Of a stretch of DNA of 64,000 nucleotides, positions 56,848-64,000 are shown in pieces. Both the position numbers and the translations under genes were made by a program. How positions within the stretch are numbered: position 1 is the first letter of the stretch; each line of letters begins with the position of its first letter. The notes beneath the pieces are model-generated. The model was given only the letters and a program-made list of their open reading frames with translations. It searched no databases and was not told where the DNA came from. The DNA is taken from positions 399,043 through 463,042 of the forward strand of contig NZ_FNNR01000004.1 in assembly GCF_900106835.1 (NCBI RefSeq), written 5' to 3'. The DNA comes from Arthrobacter sp. cf158 (GTDB taxonomy: Bacteria > Actinomycetota > Actinomycetes > Actinomycetales > Micrococcaceae).

Positions 56848-57824
56848 GACTGGGCGATGTAGAGGATGTCTGATGTGCCGCGCTCTTTGTTGTCGCCGAG
56901 CGGGTTGTTCACCAGGGATCCGTTGAAGTACATGGTGGAGGAGCCGCCGCCATCGATGTTGTACGCGGTGGTGGCGCCCAGGTCCTTCATGATCTGCGCC
57001 AGGCCGGTCATGGTGACGCCGGCGCTGTAGCCCGGGCTGCGGCCGTCCACCACCACGAACACCAAGTGGTTCTCATCGATCACGCCCACGGCCGTGCGCG
57101 GCTGCTCGCCCTGGATGGAGTGGTTGCCGAAGTTGGTATCGACCTCCACGTCCTCGATGCCGGAGGCGATCTGGCCGTTGTCCAACAACGACGGTCCGAA
57201 GGAGAGCGTGTTCCACACACCGTCCGCAATGAGCTGGTCAGCAGTGGTGGTTGTCTCGTCGTACACCTTGACGGTGCCGTCCTTGTAGAAGGCGAGTCCC
57301 TGGCGGGCGCCCTCGTCCCGGTACACCACACCGTTGCGGATCACGATTCCGGTGTCCCGGAAGCCGTAGTAGTCGCCGTTGATGGCAAAGACTGCGTTGT
57401 GGTCTTCGGCGATCGCGGAGGTGTTCTCCGTGATGTTCTCGCCGAACGTGTCCTCGGCGAACGCCGACTTCAGGGTGGTGGCGTCGTCAAGCACGACGTC
57501 GGCAACGTAGTAGGTGACGGTGTCGTCGCCGCTGCCGGTGGTCACCGTGGAGATGGTGACACCAGTGTCGCCCGAGGTGTAGGAGGTATCGGTGACCACG
57601 GCGCTCGCCGCTGTGTCAGCGGACGTCTCATCCGTGGTCGTGGTTGTTCCGGCCTGGCTGGCTTCGTATTCCGAGACATTGGTGATCTGCGCGTGCGGAA
57701 TGACGAATCGGTCGAGGGCCCAGGCTGCGGCACCCCCGGCAGAGAGAGTGACCGCCAGAACGGCGGAGACGACGACGCGCCGTGTCCGGCCGCCCTTACG
57801 GTGTTCAGTCTGTGGAGGAGTCAT
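56844..57824 (-). CDS. Phosphodiester glycosidase (NAGPA-domain) family protein
   Basis: A 326-residue exported protein. An Arg-rich start and VVVSAVLAVTLSAGGAAAWA form a TM or signal anchor. NAGPA-domain features are NAVFAINGDYYGFRDTGIVI, GARQGLAFYKDGTVKVYDET, PRTAVGVIDENHLVFVVVDG then RSPGYSAGVTMTGLAQIMKD, and the diagnostic AYNIDGGGSSTMYFNGSLV. Relatives remove N-acetylglucosamine linked through phosphodiesters (mammalian uncovering enzyme) or process teichoic-type polymers. It is first in the envelope operon. Its ATG directly follows GAGGA, an unusually short spacing. Confidence 0.88.
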   Translation of the reverse strand: MTPPQTEHRKGGRTRRVVVSAVLAVTLSAGGAAAWALDRFVIPHAQITNVSEYEASQAGTTTTTDETSADTAASAVVTDTSYTSGDTGVTISTVTTGSGDDTVTYYVADVVLDDATTLKSAFAEDTFGENITENTSAIAEDHNAVFAINGDYYGFRDTGIVIRNGVVYRDEGARQGLAFYKDGTVKVYDETTTTADQLIADGVWNTLSFGPSLLDNGQIASGIEDVEVDTNFGNHSIQGEQPRTAVGVIDENHLVFVVVDGRSPGYSAGVTMTGLAQIMKDLGATTAYNIDGGGSSTMYFNGSLVNNPLGDNKERGTSDILYIAQS

Positions 57825-57889
57825 TCCTCATTTCTACGGAGCAAGGCTACGCCGGAGGTTTGCCCAACATATGCGTGGGCTGTGAAGGT

Positions 57890-58477
57890 TCAGTAGTGGC
57901 GGCGATCGGCCTCGCGGGCTGCTTCCTCGATGCGATACCGGTGGGCTGCCCATTCTTCGGAGTTGCGGCTGGGGATGTTCGGATCGCCGGGTCTCTGTCC
58001 CGCGGAACCGTCGATGAGCTCCCGGATGATGTCTGCATGCCCCGCATGGCGGGCTGTCTCGACGCACATGTGAACCAGGATCTGGTGAAGCGTGACGTTC
58101 TTCTTTTCCTCAGACCACCAGGGCACCACACCCGGCGCATCCAAGGGGAGGGATTCGATGGTCTCGTCGCTGTGCTTGGCCGAGAAATGGTGCAGCTCCA
58201 GGATCTGTTTGCGGGTCTCAGTGACCGGCACCCACATATCGGAATCCGGTTCAGCATCATCGGCCAACCACGGCAGATCGAGTCCACTGGGCCGGCCGAA
58301 GGTCTCCCCGAAATACCCCAACTCCACGCTTGCCACGTGCTTCACCAAGCCCAACAGGTTGGTGCCTGTGGGCGTCAGGGGCCTGCGGGCGTCGTACTCG
58401 CCCAGGCCGTCCAGTTTTCCGAGCAGGTCCGCCCTGCGGAGCCGCAAATAGCCGAGCAACATCGCTTTGTCATCCAT
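57890..58477 (-). CDS. DinB/DUF664-family protein
   Basis: A 195-residue four-helix-bundle protein. [20 protein letters not shown] opens it. [20 protein letters not shown] has the first metal His, and [20 protein letters not shown] then [10 protein letters not shown] has the paired His residues of the DinB metal site. Members include mycothiol-dependent transferases. I chose the ATG at 58477; TTG and GTG codons upstream are in frame but lack homology. Single gene; activity unknown. Confidence 0.88.
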   Translation of the reverse strand: MDDKAMLLGYLRLRRADLLGKLDGLGEYDARRPLTPTGTNLLGLVKHVASVELGYFGETFGRPSGLDLPWLADDAEPDSDMWVPVTETRKQILELHHFSAKHSDETIESLPLDAPGVVPWWSEEKKNVTLHQILVHMCVETARHAGHADIIRELIDGSAGQRPGDPNIPSRNSEEWAAHRYRIEEAAREADRRHY

Positions 58478-58734
58478 GCTCAGCACTCTACCCAAGGGGC
58501 AAGGCGAAGGGCCCCGGGCGCCGAGTTCGCGGGAAACGTGCCAATACCCCCGGTTACCTCCAGCGATCTCGCAGCATTCCCGCGGTCTCGCCTAAGCCCC
58601 GCGCAGCCGTGGACGTAACAAGGTACTGCTTTATTCCTCCCTTCCATCTCGCGTTGACTACAACGCAAGCCAGTGGAGGACCCCGGCCAAAAGACGCCGG
58701 ACCAGGTCCGTCCACGAGTGTTAGGAGCAACTCC

Positions 58735-61107
58735 TTGTCACTTCAATTTCCCCGCAGGACCCTGCTTCAGGGCGCCGGTGCCCTGTCCCTCGCAGCAGTG
58801 GTCAGCTCCATGTTTGCCCAGAATGCCTGGGCCGAAACCGCACCGGATGCCGCGGAGTTCGCAGCGTTGCGCAGCCGCTGGGTGGACCAGATTACGGGCC
58901 GGAATGTCATCCAATCAGGCGACGCAGATTTCGCCGCGGCGATCACCGCCCTGAACAACAAAGCCGCTGACTCCCTGGCAAAGCTCAACAGGGCACCCGG
59001 CCGCGCATCGGTGTTCACGGATCTGTCCTTCGCCAAGGACGCGGAGATGGTTACCACGTATACGCGTCTGTCCCAGCTTGCTACGGCCTGGGCCACACCC
59101 ACAGCCGCTGTGTTTGGGGATGCCTCAGTACTGGCGGACATCAAAGCCGGCCTCGCTGATGCCAACACCCTTTGCTACAACCACACCAAGGAAGAAGTGG
59201 GCAACTGGTGGTCGTGGGAAATCGGTGTGCCCCGGGCTTTGGCCGACGCCATGGTCCTGCTTCATGCCGAGCTCTCCGCCGCTGAGATCCAGGCCTACTC
59301 CGCAGCCATCGATCATTTTGTCCCTGATCCGTGGCTGCAGTTCCCGCCCAAGCGCGGCAAGATCACCTCGGTGGGGGCAAACCGCGTGGATTTGTGCCAG
59401 GGAATCATCATCCGGTCCTTGGCTGGAGAGGACACTCCCAAGCTCCAGCACGCCATCGCCGGCCTCAGCCAGGTGTGGCAGTACGTCACCAGCGGCGACG
59501 GAATTTTCCGGGACGGCTCATTCATCCAACACAGCACCACGCCGTACACCGGTTCTTATGGGGTTGTGCTGCTGAACGGCCTGTCCAAGCTGTTTGCACT
59601 GCTTGGCGGCACAGGCTTCGAGGTCTCCGACCCATCACGCAGCATCTTCTTCGACGCCGTAGAAGGATCGTTTGCGCCGCTCATCATCAACGGAGCCATG
59701 GCCGATTCGGTGCGCGGCCGGAGTATCAGCCGCGAGGCCAACACCGGATATGACCTCGCCGCAACAAGCATCGAAGCCATCCTGCTCCTGGCCCGCGCCA
59801 TGGACAGCGCCACGGCAACCCGCTGGCGGGGCCTCTGCGCCGGCTGGATCACGCGCAACACCTATCGCCCCATCCTGTCCGGGGCGAGCGTTCCCCGGAC
59901 AGCTTTGGTCAAAGAACTGCTGGCCGCCGGCGTTGCGCCTGTGCCGGAGTCCCCGGGCCACCGCCTCTTCCCGGCCATGGACCGCACCATTCACCGGGGG
60001 AGCGGCTGGGCGTTGTCCTTGTCCATGGCCAGCAACCGCATCGCCTGGTACGAATGCGGCAACGGCGAAAACAACCGCGGGTATCACACAGGTTCAGGCA
60101 TGACCTACTTCCACACCTCAGACCTCGGCCAGTACGACGACGCCTATTGGGCCACCGCCAACTACAACCGACTCCCGGGCACCACCGTGGACACCACGCC
60201 ATTGCCGGACAAGGTGGAAGGCGAATGGGGCGCTGCCGTCCCGGCCAATGAGTGGACCGGCTCCGCCGCACTCGGTGAGGTCGCCGCCGTCGGGCAGCAC
60301 CTGGTGGGTCCCGGCCGAACCGGCCTGTCGGCGCGGAAGTCCTGGTTCGTCAGCGGCGATGTCACCGTCTGCCTCGGCGCGGACATCACCACCGCTTCCG
60401 GAGCCAGGGTGGAAACAATCGTTGACCACCGCAACCTCCACCAAGGCACCAATGCACTCACGACGGCGTCGGGCGCCATCGCGGAAACGGCCGGTAACGC
60501 TGTGGTGCTGAGTGACGATCGCTGGGTCCACCTGGAAGGATTCGGTGGTTATGCCGTACTGGATTCCTCCCCGCTGACGGTGCTCCGGGAGAGCCGCTCC
60601 GGAAGCTGGTCGGGAGTAAACATCAACGGCAGTACCACCGTGCAGCAAAGGAACTTCGCCACCATCTACGTGGATCACGGCGCGGGTGGAACGCCAAAAA
60701 GCTATGCGTACCTGGTGGCACCCGGGGTCTCGGCCAAGGACTGCAGCAAGCTGGCGAAGGGCAACAAACATGTGGTGATCCGCAACGATGCCACGGCGCA
60801 ATCGGTGGAGTTCACGGCAGAGAAAACTACCGCGGCAACGTTCTGGAAGCCCGGGACGGCAGGCGACCTTGGCGCATCAGGCCCCGCGTGCGTGGTGTTC
60901 TCCCGGCACGGCAACGTCCTCAGCCTGGCTGTCAGTGAGCCGACGCAAAAGGCTGCCAGCCTCACGTTGACGCTGCCTGAGGGCACCTGGTCCAGCGTGC
61001 TGGAAGGTGCAGGCACGCTGGGAACGGACTCAGCGGGCAAAACTACCCTGACGCTGGATACGGCCGGGCTCAGTGGGCAGGCCAGGGTGGTGAAACTCCG
61101 CCGCTAG
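58735..61107 (+). CDS. Polysaccharide lyase family 8 (hyaluronate/chondroitin/xanthan lyase type), Tat-exported
   Basis: A 790-residue secreted lyase. The signal has twin arginines (FPRRTLLQG) then [20 protein letters not shown], indicating Tat export. The alpha-toroid catalytic domain contains Asn157 in [10 protein letters not shown], His266 and Tyr275 in [14 protein letters not shown], and an Arg in GRSISRE, the PL8 catalytic set. The beta-sandwich domains begin near residue 390 with [23 protein letters not shown] at 58735 has AGGAG 7 nt upstream and sets the signal peptide at normal length. A GTG at 58717 is the alternative. Divergent-type locus with a sulfatase and regulator suggests a sulfated glycosaminoglycan substrate. 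The 257-nt gap upstream holds no gene. Confidence 0.9.
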   Translation: MSLQFPRRTLLQGAGALSLAAVVSSMFAQNAWAETAPDAAEFAALRSRWVDQITGRNVIQSGDADFAAAITALNNKAADSLAKLNRAPGRASVFTDLSFAKDAEMVTTYTRLSQLATAWATPTAAVFGDASVLADIKAGLADANTLCYNHTKEEVGNWWSWEIGVPRALADAMVLLHAELSAAEIQAYSAAIDHFVPDPWLQFPPKRGKITSVGANRVDLCQGIIIRSLAGEDTPKLQHAIAGLSQVWQYVTSGDGIFRDGSFIQHSTTPYTGSYGVVLLNGLSKLFALLGGTGFEVSDPSRSIFFDAVEGSFAPLIINGAMADSVRGRSISREANTGYDLAATSIEAILLLARAMDSATATRWRGLCAGWITRNTYRPILSGASVPRTALVKELLAAGVAPVPESPGHRLFPAMDRTIHRGSGWALSLSMASNRIAWYECGNGENNRGYHTGSGMTYFHTSDLGQYDDAYWATANYNRLPGTTVDTTPLPDKVEGEWGAAVPANEWTGSAALGEVAAVGQHLVGPGRTGLSARKSWFVSGDVTVCLGADITTASGARVETIVDHRNLHQGTNALTTASGAIAETAGNAVVLSDDRWVHLEGFGGYAVLDSSPLTVLRESRSGSWSGVNINGSTTVQQRNFATIYVDHGAGGTPKSYAYLVAPGVSAKDCSKLAKGNKHVVIRNDATAQSVEFTAEKTTAATFWKPGTAGDLGASGPACVVFSRHGNVLSLAVSEPTQKAASLTLTLPEGTWSSVLEGAGTLGTDSAGKTTLTLDTAGLSGQARVVKLRR

Positions 61108-61113
61108 TCTCCT

Positions 61114-61175
61114 GTTGTGGGGCCCGTTCTGCGCGCTATCCCGGGTGTTGGGGGCGTAGAGCGGGCCTCACAACG
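61114..61175. repeat. Single copy related to the 74-bp hairpin repeat
   Basis: GTTGTGGGGCCCGTTCTGCG begins like the 35464 units. TTGTGGGGCCCG and CGGGCCTCACAA form the arms of a hairpin with one mismatch. It fills the gap between convergent genes and may act as a bidirectional terminator. Confidence 0.75.
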
Positions 61176-61177
61176 CG

Positions 61178-62380
61178 CTAGATAGGGCTAACCACCTTGG
61201 CCCCACAGGAATCACGGACCACAATTCTTGGCCGCAAACGGATCTGATACAACGGGCAAGCATCGCCCTCGGTCAACCGGCGCAGCAGGACGTCGGCAGC
61301 CATGACACCCAGCCGATGCTTGGCAGGGGAGACCGCCGTCAAGGGAATCTGCGCGAGGTCGGCCATTTCGTCGTCGTAGGAAACCAAAGCAAGGTCCTCC
61401 GGCACCCGGATGCCTCGCCTCGCGGCGGCCCCTTCCAACAGCGCAGCTTCCCGGTCACCGAAGACCAAAGCCGCTGTCGCGCCGCTGCCCGCGAGGAGCT
61501 GGAACATGTGCTCGGCCTGGTCAGCTTCCCACTCCGGCTTGGTGGCGCTGAACGCCATGCGGTGATGCCCGCCGCTGTTCAACCGCAAAGAGGTGTCCAG
61601 CCCCAAAGCCTCGACGGCGGCCGCGTACCCTGCGATCACCGCGGCCTGGGTGGGGTTGCTGCTGCGCGCGGCCTCGTTCGCCCGCGTGAGCAGCCCAATC
61701 TTTCGGTGACCCAAGCGGTGAAGGTGCATCACGGCGTCGTAAGCTCCGCCCTGGTGATCCGAGCAGACGTGTTCGGTCCTGTCTCCGGGCCCCAGATCAT
61801 CCAGGCTACGCTCCAGCAGCACCACAGGAACGGGCAGGGCCATGAGCTCGGCCACCCGCTGCTGGGGATTGTCCAAACCGGTCAGTGTCGGCACCAGGAT
61901 GAGCCCGTCCACACCGGCATCCAGGAGAAATTCGATGCTGGCGTTTTCCCGGGTGAAGTCATAGTGGTACGTGGAGAGCTGCAGGCTCGCACCGCGGGAG
62001 GACAGGTGTTCCTCGATGCCTTGCAGTACCTGTGGGTAGTAAAGCTGGGTATCCGGCAGCAGAACACCTATGACGTATCGGGAGCGCTTTTGCGAGCGCT
62101 GCGGCGCGGCGACGAAGCTCCCGGCACCCTGCCGCCGGACCACGAGACCCTTGTCCACCAGGTCCTCGAACGCCCGCCGCACCGTGGTGAGGGACAGCCC
62201 GGTGTCCAAGGACAGTTGCTGCTCGGTGGGCAGCTTGGTTCCCACAGCCCACGTCCCTGCCAAAATGCCCCTGCGCAGGTTGTCGCTGAGGTTCTGGAAT
62301 TTCAGGTTCTGTTTGGCGGTGTCGCGGACGGTCGCCGAGGCAGGCTCAGCATGGACGGCCTGCGGGTTCTTCCTTGGCAT
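61178..62380 (-). CDS. GntR-type DNA-binding / LacI-type sensor hybrid regulator
   Basis: A 400-residue regulator. The GntR winged helix is at residues 27-95: LSDNLRRGILAGTWAVGTKL then PTEQQLSLDTGLSLTTVRRA. The rest is a LacI/periplasmic-binding-like sugar domain (YVIGVLLPDTQLYYPQVLQG; GATAALVFGDREAALLEGAA; LALVSYDDEMADLAQIPLTA). The ATG at 62380 has AGGTGGAG upstream. It is divergent from the sulfatase and convergent with the PL8 lyase. It likely senses a breakdown sugar and controls the locus. Confidence 0.92.
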   Translation of the reverse strand: MPRKNPQAVHAEPASATVRDTAKQNLKFQNLSDNLRRGILAGTWAVGTKLPTEQQLSLDTGLSLTTVRRAFEDLVDKGLVVRRQGAGSFVAAPQRSQKRSRYVIGVLLPDTQLYYPQVLQGIEEHLSSRGASLQLSTYHYDFTRENASIEFLLDAGVDGLILVPTLTGLDNPQQRVAELMALPVPVVLLERSLDDLGPGDRTEHVCSDHQGGAYDAVMHLHRLGHRKIGLLTRANEAARSSNPTQAAVIAGYAAAVEALGLDTSLRLNSGGHHRMAFSATKPEWEADQAEHMFQLLAGSGATAALVFGDREAALLEGAAARRGIRVPEDLALVSYDDEMADLAQIPLTAVSPAKHRLGVMAADVLLRRLTEGDACPLYQIRLRPRIVVRDSCGAKVVSPI

Positions 62381-62436
62381 GATCAAACTCCACCTGTGAA
62401 CGGACGATTACTCCTATCCTGCACCAGAGTTTAGGG

Positions 62437-62450
62437 AGTATTTAGATACT
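62437..62450. promoter_or_regulatory. Palindrome AGTAT-TTAG-ATACT, candidate operator
   Basis: A perfect inverted repeat in the 142-nt divergent region between the regulator and the sulfatase, in the AT-richest stretch there. It is a likely target of the adjacent GntR/LacI-type protein. Confidence 0.5.
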
Positions 62451-62522
62451 AATTTCCTGAGTATGCAAGGTACTGGGGAATGCTCATTGATTCCTCGTGT
62501 GCAGGTTGCGTAGCAATGAGGG

Positions 62523-64000
62523 GTGTCCAACAAAAAGCCAAACATCATCTTCATCCTGAGTGACGACCAAGGCGCCTGGGCGCTGGGATGCGCCGGAAAC
62601 ACGGAGATCCAGACTCCCAACCTCGACTCCCTCGCGGCCCGGGGAACGCGTTTGGAGAACTTCTTTTGCGTGTCGCCCGTCTGCTCGCCCGCCCGCGCCA
62701 GTCTCATGACAGGGGATATCCCTTCGCGCCACGGCGTCCACGACTATCTGGCCGGCATTGAAACGGGACCGGAAGCCGTGGACTACCTGCAGGGCCAACC
62801 CCTGTTCACGGACGCCTTGGCCGATGCCGGCTACCGATTGGGGCTTTCCGGCAAATGGCATCTGGGCGCCAACGATGTTCCCAGGAAAGGCTTCAGCCAC
62901 TGGTTTGCGCTGCAGGGTGGCGGCAGTCCCTATGACCGGTCCGTGATGTACAGGTTCGACGACGGCACCAGCCACCGGGAGTTGGTCACCGAGTACTTGA
63001 CGGACGCGATCACCCACGACGCCTTGGACTTCCTGGACGAAGCTTCGAAGGAACCCGAGCCCTTCTTCCTTGCCCTCAACTACACCGCACCCCACAAACC
63101 GTGGAAGGGCCAGCATCCGCCCGAATTCGAGGATCTCTACCGCGACTGCACCTTCAGCAGCTGTCCCCAGGAGCCACTCCACCCCTGGACCCCCACCGTG
63201 GATGGTGTGCCGATCGGCGGCGAGGGTGACGTGCGCGCGGCCCTGCTGGGGTACTTCGCGGCGGTGAGCGCCATGGATGCAGGGATTGGTGACGTCCTGC
63301 GGCGACTGGAAGAACTGGGCATCGACGACCACACGCTGGTGATCTTCAGCAGCGACAACGGCTTCAACTGCGGCCACCACGGAATCTGGGGCAAGGGTAA
63401 TGGGACTTTCCCGCAGAACGTTTACGACTCCTCCGTCAAAGTGCCCGCGATCTTCGCGCTCCCTGGACGCATCCAGCAGGGGACTGTCCTCACGGAACTG
63501 CTGTCTGCCTATGATGTGGCCGCCACGGTCCTGGAAATCGCGGGCCTGGACGCGCGGCCCTTCGAACGCGGCCCCGGGCGCTCCTTCGCGGAGCTGCTAA
63601 GCGTGCTTCCTGGCGATGCGCGTCATGGCGCCGCTAAGAACCCCGACGACGGCGGCCGGCCCTCCGCCGCCGGCGACGGGACTGGTGAGTACCCCGACGG
63701 CGGTGGGCCGCTGGACGCTGCCGGCGACGGGACTGGTGAGTACCACGACGGCGGCGGCCGGCCCTCCGCCGCCGGGGGACGCGCCGTCGTGGTCTTTGAC
63801 GAATACGGCCCGGTCCGCATGATCCGTAGCGCGGAATGGAAGTACGTGCACCGCTACCCGCACGGTCCCCACGAACTTTACGGCCTTGTGGCGGACCCGG
63901 ATGAACGCGTGAACCTCGTCAGTGAACCCGCCCACGCGGTCCGTGTGTCCGGCATGAGGGCCCAACTTCAGCAGTGGTTCCATCGTCATGCGGCCCCCGG
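62523..64000 (+). CDS. Sulfatase (formylglycine-dependent), C-terminus beyond the window
   Basis: An open frame from GTG 62523 to the window end, at least 492 residues. KPNIIFILSDDQGAWALGCA has the metal-binding DD. Cys54 in VCSPARASLMTG is the CxPxR site that is converted to formylglycine. GLSGKWHLG and a late VIFSSDNGFNCGHHGIWGKG add the conserved Lys, His and Asp-Asn. No signal peptide is present, so it is cytoplasmic unless the start differs; an in-frame TGA at 62517 prevents extension. Residues 373-418 are a three-copy Gly/Asp/Pro-rich repeat inserted before GRAVVVFDEYGPVRMIR. Probably desulfates glycan fragments made by the PL8 lyase. Confidence 0.9.
   Translation, partial: MSNKKPNIIFILSDDQGAWALGCAGNTEIQTPNLDSLAARGTRLENFFCVSPVCSPARASLMTGDIPSRHGVHDYLAGIETGPEAVDYLQGQPLFTDALADAGYRLGLSGKWHLGANDVPRKGFSHWFALQGGGSPYDRSVMYRFDDGTSHRELVTEYLTDAITHDALDFLDEASKEPEPFFLALNYTAPHKPWKGQHPPEFEDLYRDCTFSSCPQEPLHPWTPTVDGVPIGGEGDVRAALLGYFAAVSAMDAGIGDVLRRLEELGIDDHTLVIFSSDNGFNCGHHGIWGKGNGTFPQNVYDSSVKVPAIFALPGRIQQGTVLTELLSAYDVAATVLEIAGLDARPFERGPGRSFAELLSVLPGDARHGAAKNPDDGGRPSAAGDGTGEYPDGGGPLDAAGDGTGEYHDGGGRPSAAGGRAVVVFDEYGPVRMIRSAEWKYVHRYPHGPHELYGLVADPDERVNLVSEPAHAVRVSGMRAQLQQWFHRHAAP
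63641..63777. repeat. In-frame 51-bp tandem repeat inside the sulfatase gene
   Basis: Units of 51 bp (17 codons) end in GACGGGACTGGTGAGTAC at 63691 and 63742, with a third, truncated unit after. They encode PDDGGRPSAAGDGTGEY-like copies. The core TCCGCCGCCGG is shared by units one and three. Confidence 0.8.

Noticed and set aside
58653..58690. Promoter for the PL8 lyase based on TTGACT
   Set aside because: No convincing -10 element at a suitable distance.
62516..62518. ATG just before the sulfatase
   Set aside because: Out of frame with the sulfatase; an in-frame TGA at 62517 makes GTG 62523 the first usable start.

Overview
The window is GC-rich DNA with tightly packed genes, many ATGA or GTGA stop/start overlaps and frequent GTG or TTG starts. 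Together with a SAM-IV-type riboswitch, Opp/Dpp double-ATPase transporters, GntR/LacI-type and RpiR regulators and a SulP-carbonic anhydrase fusion, it points to a free-living soil actinobacterium, most likely Arthrobacter/Paenarthrobacter (Micrococcaceae). That assignment is an inference from gene style. I saw no rRNA, tRNA, CRISPR array, phage or transposase. The content is accessory metabolism: uptake, breakdown of unusual carbon and sulfur compounds, and cell-surface chemistry.

Layout. 1-15 kb is a sulfur region: the end of a methionine ABC transporter (metN', metI), an SsuD-like flavin monooxygenase, a cystathionine beta-synthase-type enzyme, an MFS exporter, a rhodanese and a second luciferase-like monooxygenase. 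A SAM-IV-type riboswitch then precedes a six-gene operon of two luciferase-like flavin oxidoreductases and a complete peptide/nickel-type ABC importer. 15-19 kb holds an MFS transporter-GAF-amidohydrolase operon divergent from an RpiR regulator. 19-23.7 kb has a PL26-like exo-rhamnogalacturonan lyase with LacI-type operators, a leaderless ArsR/SRPBCC pair and an adenylate kinase paralogue. 23.7-28.2 kb has a coupled acyl-CoA dehydrogenase / PIG-L-methyltransferase / glycosyltransferase trio and a glutathionyl-hydroquinone-reductase-like protein. 28.4-35.5 kb has a SulP-carbonic anhydrase fusion, a DUF1992 protein, amt, an MFS transporter and a glutamine amidotransferase.

35.8-48.5 kb is a catabolic locus of two opposed operons. 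The LysR arm is yciI-alcohol dehydrogenase-FAD dehydrogenase. The IclR arm is an MHS transporter, a Gfo/Idh/MocA dehydrogenase, an OYE/dienoyl-CoA reductase-like enzyme, a TIM-barrel isomerase and a second FAD dehydrogenase. The enzyme set suits oxidation of a cyclic polyol or hydroaromatic acid, but the substrate is unknown. 48.5-52.4 kb has a class A penicillin-binding protein, a stand-alone histidine-kinase ATPase domain and a GH43-like glycosidase under a LacI-type palindrome. 52.5-57.8 kb is a five-gene envelope operon: phosphodiester glycosidase, GT2-GtrA fusion, DUF4956, VTC-type polyphosphate polymerase domain and a repeat-rich lipoprotein. 58.7-64 kb is a PL8 polysaccharide lyase, a GntR/LacI-type regulator and a sulfatase cut by the window end, a likely sulfated glycosaminoglycan utilisation locus.

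Intergenic DNA is rich in repeats. Four families stand out: CTCTCTCACC arrays at two convergent gene ends, an array of eight 20-bp units, a 74-bp tandem hairpin repeat with a dispersed relative, and two copies of a palindromic element with identical 17-bp arms and 60-nt centres. The best candidates for undescribed biology are the riboswitch-controlled organosulfur operon, the VTC/DUF4956/phosphodiester-glycosidase operon and the PIG-L-methyltransferase trio.
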